NCBI GenBank assembly: GCA_028023455.1
Contig: JAQFVV010012982.1
Coordinates: 186,001 to 250,000 of the forward strand
Length of the DNA stretch: 64,000 nt
Source of the DNA: Epiperipatus broadwayi
Lineage: Eukaryota; Onychophora; Udeonychophora; Euonychophora; Peripatidae
Reading direction: 5' to 3'
The notes under the pieces are model-generated. The model was not told the DNA's origin. It made no database searches and was given only the letters and a program-made list of their open reading frames with translations. A program made the translations under genes and the position numbers. Positions 59,380 to 64,000 of this stretch are shown here, one piece after another. Position 1 is the first letter of the stretch; each line of letters begins with the position of its first letter.

Positions 59380-61182
59380 GAGTTAACCATTTAAGTAGTT
59401 TCCTTTTCTTAAACTTTACAACTTGGTTAAGAATAGCTTGGGTGGTTAACTGAATTACTATAGGATAGACATTTTCTAATTTGAATTGGGACAAACATAG
59501 AGAAAAATATGCTACTTCTATATCACATGAATCTTCTACATATTAATATATATATATTGAGAAATCTTACAATATACCCACACATTTTTATTAGCACTAT
59601 TTAGAAAAGTTATTAGAAAAGTAAGTCAGCAAATAATGGTTTATTTAGAAAGCTCATGAATTATTAAGATATATTAAATTGAATTAATATATTTAGCATT
59701 ATTTTGGGAATAAAACTATAATTTCATTGATTGGATTAACAGTCACAGAAAAATATTACTTTGATTAACAACTTAATCATAATACTTTCATCTAAATTAC
59801 CACATAATTTTTCTATCCATTAAAATTTGTACACTAGTTTTCCATTTTAAAACGGATATGTTTGTTGTTAATAGAAAGGTGCTCTTTTAACTTTCTATAT
59901 TTGATTTTTTTACACTAAACAAAACCATAAAACTTAATGCAGGTATTTTCCAGACTCAAGAAAAAAATACTCTTAACAAAAAAAGTCCTCTCTTTTACAG
60001 TGTTTTTATCAATTAATTAGTTAAAAGAAAGTGTAGTACAGTTTGAATAATAAAAGTATACAAAGAAAGAAAAATAAATTATATTAAGGCAACTTTTGTC
60101 CATCTAGTATATATCAGATGTATTTCTGCTTTTAGTTTTAAATTTAATTAGTATTTTGAGTTTTTTATATAAATAAGTCATTTATTCTTTACATCATTAG
60201 CAAATAAAACTATTTATTTTTCTAAACAAAAGATTAAAAGTAATTGTGAATTTTAACCTTTTTACCATCACTCAACATGGTCTTGCATTTTAAAGTCATG
60301 CCACATTTTTTATTGCATGTGTTTGATAATTAAAAATGAATTTTAAAAAGCATTTCATATTTTAGTTCCAATTATATTCTCTAGATGTCAGTATATATAT
60401 ATATAATAACTAATTCAACAGTTAAATAAAATTATTGAATTTTGAAGAAAAGGAAAGGCACAATTATACTTATGCAGTATCATTGTTTAACTTAAACATA
60501 AACACATTTATACAAATTTCTTCATTTTTTTATTAATATTCTTTGTAAAATTACTAAACATTTGTTTCTCAGTAAGCTTTTAATGTTTAGATTTAGGTTT
60601 TATTTCAATGTAATGATTTTTGACAGAAATTAATCAATTAAAAATTTACTAGTGTCAAACCCAAAATACCACTGAACATGAACTTTTTGTTCATTTTTAG
60701 TAATTGAATGTCAATTTTTAATAGTTTGAAGAACTATTTTATTATTTGAATGTATGCCTTATCCAAATTTGTAATAAAAATATAGATTCAATAAAAATAT
60801 TTTTATGTCATTTGATACAGATTAAATGAAAGTTCCATTTTTTAATTATGTTTCTGCTTATTAAGTTGATAGTTTAGATTTCAGATTATATTAATTTTTT
60901 AAAATACTGATTTTCAAAAACATAAAGCTATAATAAAAAAACAATTTTTATTTTGTTAAAAAATAAAACAGAGAAAAAAAGTAATACTCCATGGTGAAAA
61001 TTGATTATGAAAATGTTACTTTAGCTAGAAATGTATATTTATTCAATTGGAATGCTACTTCTTTTTATTCACACAAATAATTTTAATAATAATTTTTATT
61101 AGATATTCATTAGAATAGAGATTATTTAATAAAGAATAATATATAATTTTCCCTACACCATTCTCATGCAAAGTAAGAATTG
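59380..61182. other. AT-rich DNA, no recognised feature
   Basis: No gene or structured repeat recognised. Confidence 0.5.
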
Positions 61183-61258
61183 GTTTCTATTCACTTTTAA
61201 CAATTTGTAGAGGGATGTAACCATAAACATATGACAACAGACATGTGAGAAAGATATA

Positions 61259-61315
61259 TGATTCCTAAGATGCACATTTCATGCTGAACCAGCACTCATC
61301 TGTTAGCTCAGATCA
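61259..61315 (-). ncRNA. Hammerhead ribozyme copy, core changed at one base
   Basis: Minus strand: stem I TGAT (61315-61312) and CTAA (61306-61303) pair with ATCA (61262-61259) and TTAG (61268-61265) around an internal loop. The core reads CAGATGA (61302-61296) instead of CTGATGA. Stem II is GTGCT/AGCAT with loop GGTTC, GAAA is at 61280-61277, stem III is 2 bp with loop GTGC, and the cleavage triplet is ATC before 61268. Everything fits a type I hammerhead except U4 to A, a base needed for catalysis, so activity is probably lost. Confidence 0.75.
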
Positions 61316-61537
61316 CAATCTCTTACACATTAGTGATGTAGGAACAATTACCCTACAGAAATATTGTTAAATATTAATCTTTAGCCTAATGAATAACTAA
61401 TAAAAATTATTACTATACTTCAATTAAATGGTTTGTGTCAAAGTTGTGAGGGCAATAAGTTTGACACTTATCAATAAAACTGTAATAATTTGCTATCTAT
61501 ATATACTGAACAATGATAAAAAATATGTGTAAGATAT

Positions 61538-61596
61538 TGCAGTCTGGGCCAACTGATGAGTGCTGGTTCAACATTAAATGTGCATTTTGAGGATTG
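61538..61596 (+). ncRNA. Hammerhead ribozyme copy, decayed GAAA and stem II
   Basis: CTGATGA is intact at 61553-61559, with stem I strand GGGCCAA before it and GTGCT-GGTTC after it. The 3' strand of stem II is AACAT, and the required GAAA is TAAA. Cleavage would be at ATT before TTGAGG. The copy is inactive by the standard consensus but clearly homologous to 61259-61315 and 8179-8239. Confidence 0.65.
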
Positions 61597-61887
61597 TACA
61601 TTTTTTTCTTGTCTTTTATAATGTTTATGATTACATCCTCCACAAGGTGTTAAACATAAATAGAAACTTGTCTCTATCTTGTTGAGAGTGGTATGGGGTA
61701 AATTGGACTACAGAAAACTTGAAATAATGTTTGTGTAACAATAAGCTTGTTTTAACATTACGATATTTAAAAATTAAAACGTATTCAAGCAAATTTTTAT
61801 ATTACTTTTTTTTAGTTTTTATTCCTGTAATGGTTTTGTTTAATTCTCTCTATTCTTAATGTGTACTTTCTTTATAGCTTTGTCAAT

Positions 61888-61915
61888 AGTATATATATAT
61901 ATATATATATATATA

Positions 61916-61963
<48 letters not shown>
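61888..61963. repeat. (AT)n microsatellite
   Basis: About 75 bases of alternating AT with one interruption (atacta) near 61917. Confidence 0.97.
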
Positions 61964-61965
<2 letters not shown>

Positions 61966-63299
61966 AACAACATGACAAGAGACTGCTAAGAGAAACGATA
62001 GAAAATTTTAAAAGGCATAAGAATATAAATGAAATGTGTGAATTATAAAAAATTAACAATATTTGGAAAACTCCATTGGGGTTAAAATATTTTTTAACAT
62101 TTCTCAACCAATAGAATTTGAGAATAAGGAGAAAATAACAAAGGAAAAAAAAATGATTTGAGAAAGAAGCTCTGAGGAAGTACTTTATGATACTGAAATG
62201 GCAGCTATTTAGTTATTATATTTTTATTACATGGAAGCTCCTGGAAATAATACTATAAATTCATCTTTTATCCATAATATCAGAATTAATATATAAATAT
62301 ATTACTGAAAAACGAACTTTTATAGATGCATATGAGGATCTACATAAGCGTGCACATACATATTATAAGTTTAAAAGTATTTGTATTAACTATTTAACAA
62401 ATGATAATTTTAATAGCTCCTTTATATGATACCATGTTAAATTATCTTGAACAAAAGTATTATATATGAAATGCAAACTCTTTATTTGAATTTTCTGCAT
62501 TTAATAATTCTGACATATAGCTATTCTAATTTTTATGTTTTTTTAAACCATATGTGTTAATGTTCGAATATATATTATTAGTAATGACATTGATCTTTGA
62601 TAACATATAAATCAAATATTTCCAGAATAATCTATTATATATATTTTTGATGACAGTCAACAGTGGATTAATTTTTCTGTTGAGATGGAATACATTCACT
62701 TTTGGTAGCAATTGCTCATTTTGTTCAATGCCAATTCTTCCAAGAATTACACATTATTCCACTAGAATCAATCATGTCATGATACTACCAAAATATTAAC
62801 AAGGCAACTTTGAAATTTATGCTTCAAGAGAAAGACCAGATCTAATCTAGTGAAATATCTATTTGTTTATATTATCTTTGCTAACCATAGTATTTTCAAA
62901 ATTATTAACCATCTTTGATGTATAAAAACATTTTATGTATATATTTCCCAGAATTCAACTTTCATATTCACACTGAGTCATAGGAATCATAATTCTGATG
63001 TTAATTTTTAAAGATGTAATAAATCGAACACTTTTTCCATGTTTTTGTTTGCGACTTTGCTCAGTGTCCGCTGCTATCCAACATAGTTTGGTGCAGTGGT
63101 AGGGAGGAAAACTCTGGAATTCAAGATTCATTGATTATAATACAGATCTTTCTCTTTCAGTGTTCAAACCCCTAAGACATAAATCATTTGATAAATTATC
63201 AACCGTATTTATATCTTTTATTATAAATATTGATTATTATAATCTTTATCTTTTTGTACATCACTGAAATTTTATTTTTTTACTGTATTTTTTAAATTT
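61964..63299. other. AT-rich DNA, no recognised feature
   Basis: No gene supported. A patch near 63060-63175 has weak tRNA-promoter-like words but is not convincing. Confidence 0.45.
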
Positions 63300-63490
63300 T
63301 CCAATAAAAGTTTTGATACCTTCTATATTTTCAGTTATAATCATCATGTCATCATATCTAAAGTTAATATTATTTCTTCATTCCAGTTCTGAATTCACAT
63401 TTAATATTATCCATTCTGATAAGATACCAATAGAACTTTGCTATTATGATGTCAATTGCTTTCACTATACCTTATTTTAATTGTATTTCC
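63300..63490 (-). pseudogene. LINE RT scrap around the ADD box
   Basis: A minus-strand frame reads LSEWIILNVNSELE, then after one stop NINFRYDDMMIITENIEG followed by IKTFIGKFKKYSKKI. It resembles the RTE-like LINE pattern YSE.I......E, N.RYADD.[MV]I.EN.E....I and I.K...YSKK. The A of YADD is missing, but both Asp remain. No neighbouring part of the ORF is readable. Confidence 0.55.
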
Positions 63491-63724
63491 CAATCCATTA
63501 CAGAAATTTGAGGTTCTGATACCAATATATATATATAGCTCTTATGTACGTTTTTTAATTTTAGAAAAACATTGCTTGTTAATATTGTAGAAATATAATA
63601 TAATAATTTATCCAGATATCATTAAAAAATCTTAAGTAGGCAACAAAAAGAAACATCCAAAGAAAAAACAATTAGAGTATTTTAGTGTGTGCATGCATAC
63701 TTGAGATATTAGAGAGAGAGAAAA
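63491..63724. other. Short unassigned spacer
   Basis: Nothing recognised; a short GA run at 63711-63722. Confidence 0.4.
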
Positions 63725-64000
63725 AATATCGATATAGCAGAACAACTTTCCAAAGCCATAGCACATGTGAGGAATCTTAATCTCTATAAAAGAAACTTTG
63801 GAATGCTGAAAAACAAGAATTGCATTTATAAATTAACATGGGAATGTGGAAGACATAAATGAGGAAAACCAATCACACCAACAAAAAATAATCAGAAGAC
63901 CACAAAATAATGTTTAGAGATGAAAAACGGATATAACTTAACAGCAGGCCATACACATATCAATGAATATATGTTAAATTGGAGAAGATAAAAATATTGA
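63725..64000 (+). pseudogene. Penelope-like GIY-YIG endonuclease relic, family 2, cut by window edge
   Basis: cagaacaactttccaaagcc, gaatgctgaaaaac and atgggaatgtggaag parallel the copy at 40135-40245 in the same order. The protein frame has NKNCIYKLTWECGR and later HINEYMLNWRR, matching NCINEIPCECGR and EYMFNWKN of that copy. Stops interrupt it. The GIY-YIG Tyr-Ile-Gly part is damaged. It continues past the window end. Confidence 0.65.

Larger units (their letters stand above)
61183..61668. mobile_element. Inverted-repeat element carrying two opposed hammerhead copies
   Basis: Arms of about 148 bases, 61183-61331 and 61523-61668, are imperfect inverted copies (shared: tgtgtaaga..attg, gatgagtgctggttca, aaatgtgcat, tgtttatg.ttacatcc and tagaaac). 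Each arm contains a hammerhead-like ribozyme. The 190-base middle holds the box gtgtcaaagttgtgag at 61437, about 100 bases upstream of the plus-strand ribozyme, as at 31.3 kb. Opposed partial copies are common for Penelope-like elements. No PLE protein remnant adjoins, so the owner may be a PLE terminal repeat or a small non-autonomous retrozyme. Confidence 0.7.

Noticed and set aside
61883-62107. Tyr-Ile repeat open frame
   Set aside because: Translation of the (AT)n microsatellite; the rest shows no domain.
63085-63175. tRNA-like SINE (tggtgcagtggtaggg ... gtgttcaaacccc)
   Set aside because: The words resemble A- and B-boxes, but they are about 70 bases apart, the region does not fold as a tRNA, and no second copy was seen.
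1-64000. Host multi-exon gene
   Set aside because: I looked for non-element coding blocks with splice-like borders and found none that I could support; short GC-richer patches (14060-14230, 18540-18610, 41820-41960) gave no readable domain.

Overview
The window looks like a gene-free, transposon-filled stretch of a very AT-rich invertebrate animal genome. No host protein-coding gene is supported. The recognisable coding material belongs to decayed retroelements: Gypsy-type LTR elements, several kinds of non-LTR (LINE) elements, and Penelope-like elements (PLEs) with GIY-YIG endonuclease remnants. All are broken by stops and frameshifts. These families are common together in arthropods and other invertebrates. 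A short vertebrate/lophotrochozoan-type telomeric repeat (TTAGGG) is also present. The species cannot be told from the sequence alone.

Layout. 1-7190: a Gypsy element on the minus strand, with a pair of ~1.3 kb LTRs around protease, RT, RNase H and integrase remnants. 7.2-14 kb: AT-rich DNA with a hammerhead ribozyme at 8179-8239, two tRNA-Gly-like SINEs and a PLE-like RT scrap. 14.9-18 kb: a second minus-strand Gypsy pol relic. 19.4-24.5 kb: more SINEs, two LINE 3' ends and a PLE endonuclease scrap abutting TTAGGG repeats. 27.9-36 kb: LINE relics, a SINE that still folds as tRNA-Gly(TCC), a decayed hammerhead element, twin tandem hairpins and a mirrored ATT/AAT microsatellite. 37 kb: a MITE. 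40-49 kb: PLE and LINE relics, a tRNA-derived SINE and a 68-bp perfect palindrome. 49.6-51.5 kb: an RTE-like LINE and a (GA)n tract. 54.1-54.9 kb: a foldback element. 56-58.5 kb: a plus-strand Gypsy relic with its polypurine tract. 61.2-61.7 kb: an inverted repeat carrying two opposed hammerhead copies. 63.3-64 kb: LINE and PLE scraps.

The most interesting signal is a family of type I hammerhead self-cleaving ribozymes with very short stem III. There is one intact-looking copy and three decayed ones, in a window dense with PLE remnants; metazoan PLEs and small retrozymes are known to carry this ribozyme type. A second notable family is a very small tRNA-Gly-derived SINE (about 95-110 bp, essentially only a tRNA plus a short A-rich tail) with clear target-site duplications and a diagnostic change at the normally invariant A58. 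All similarity statements were made by reading the sequence by eye; no database search was run.
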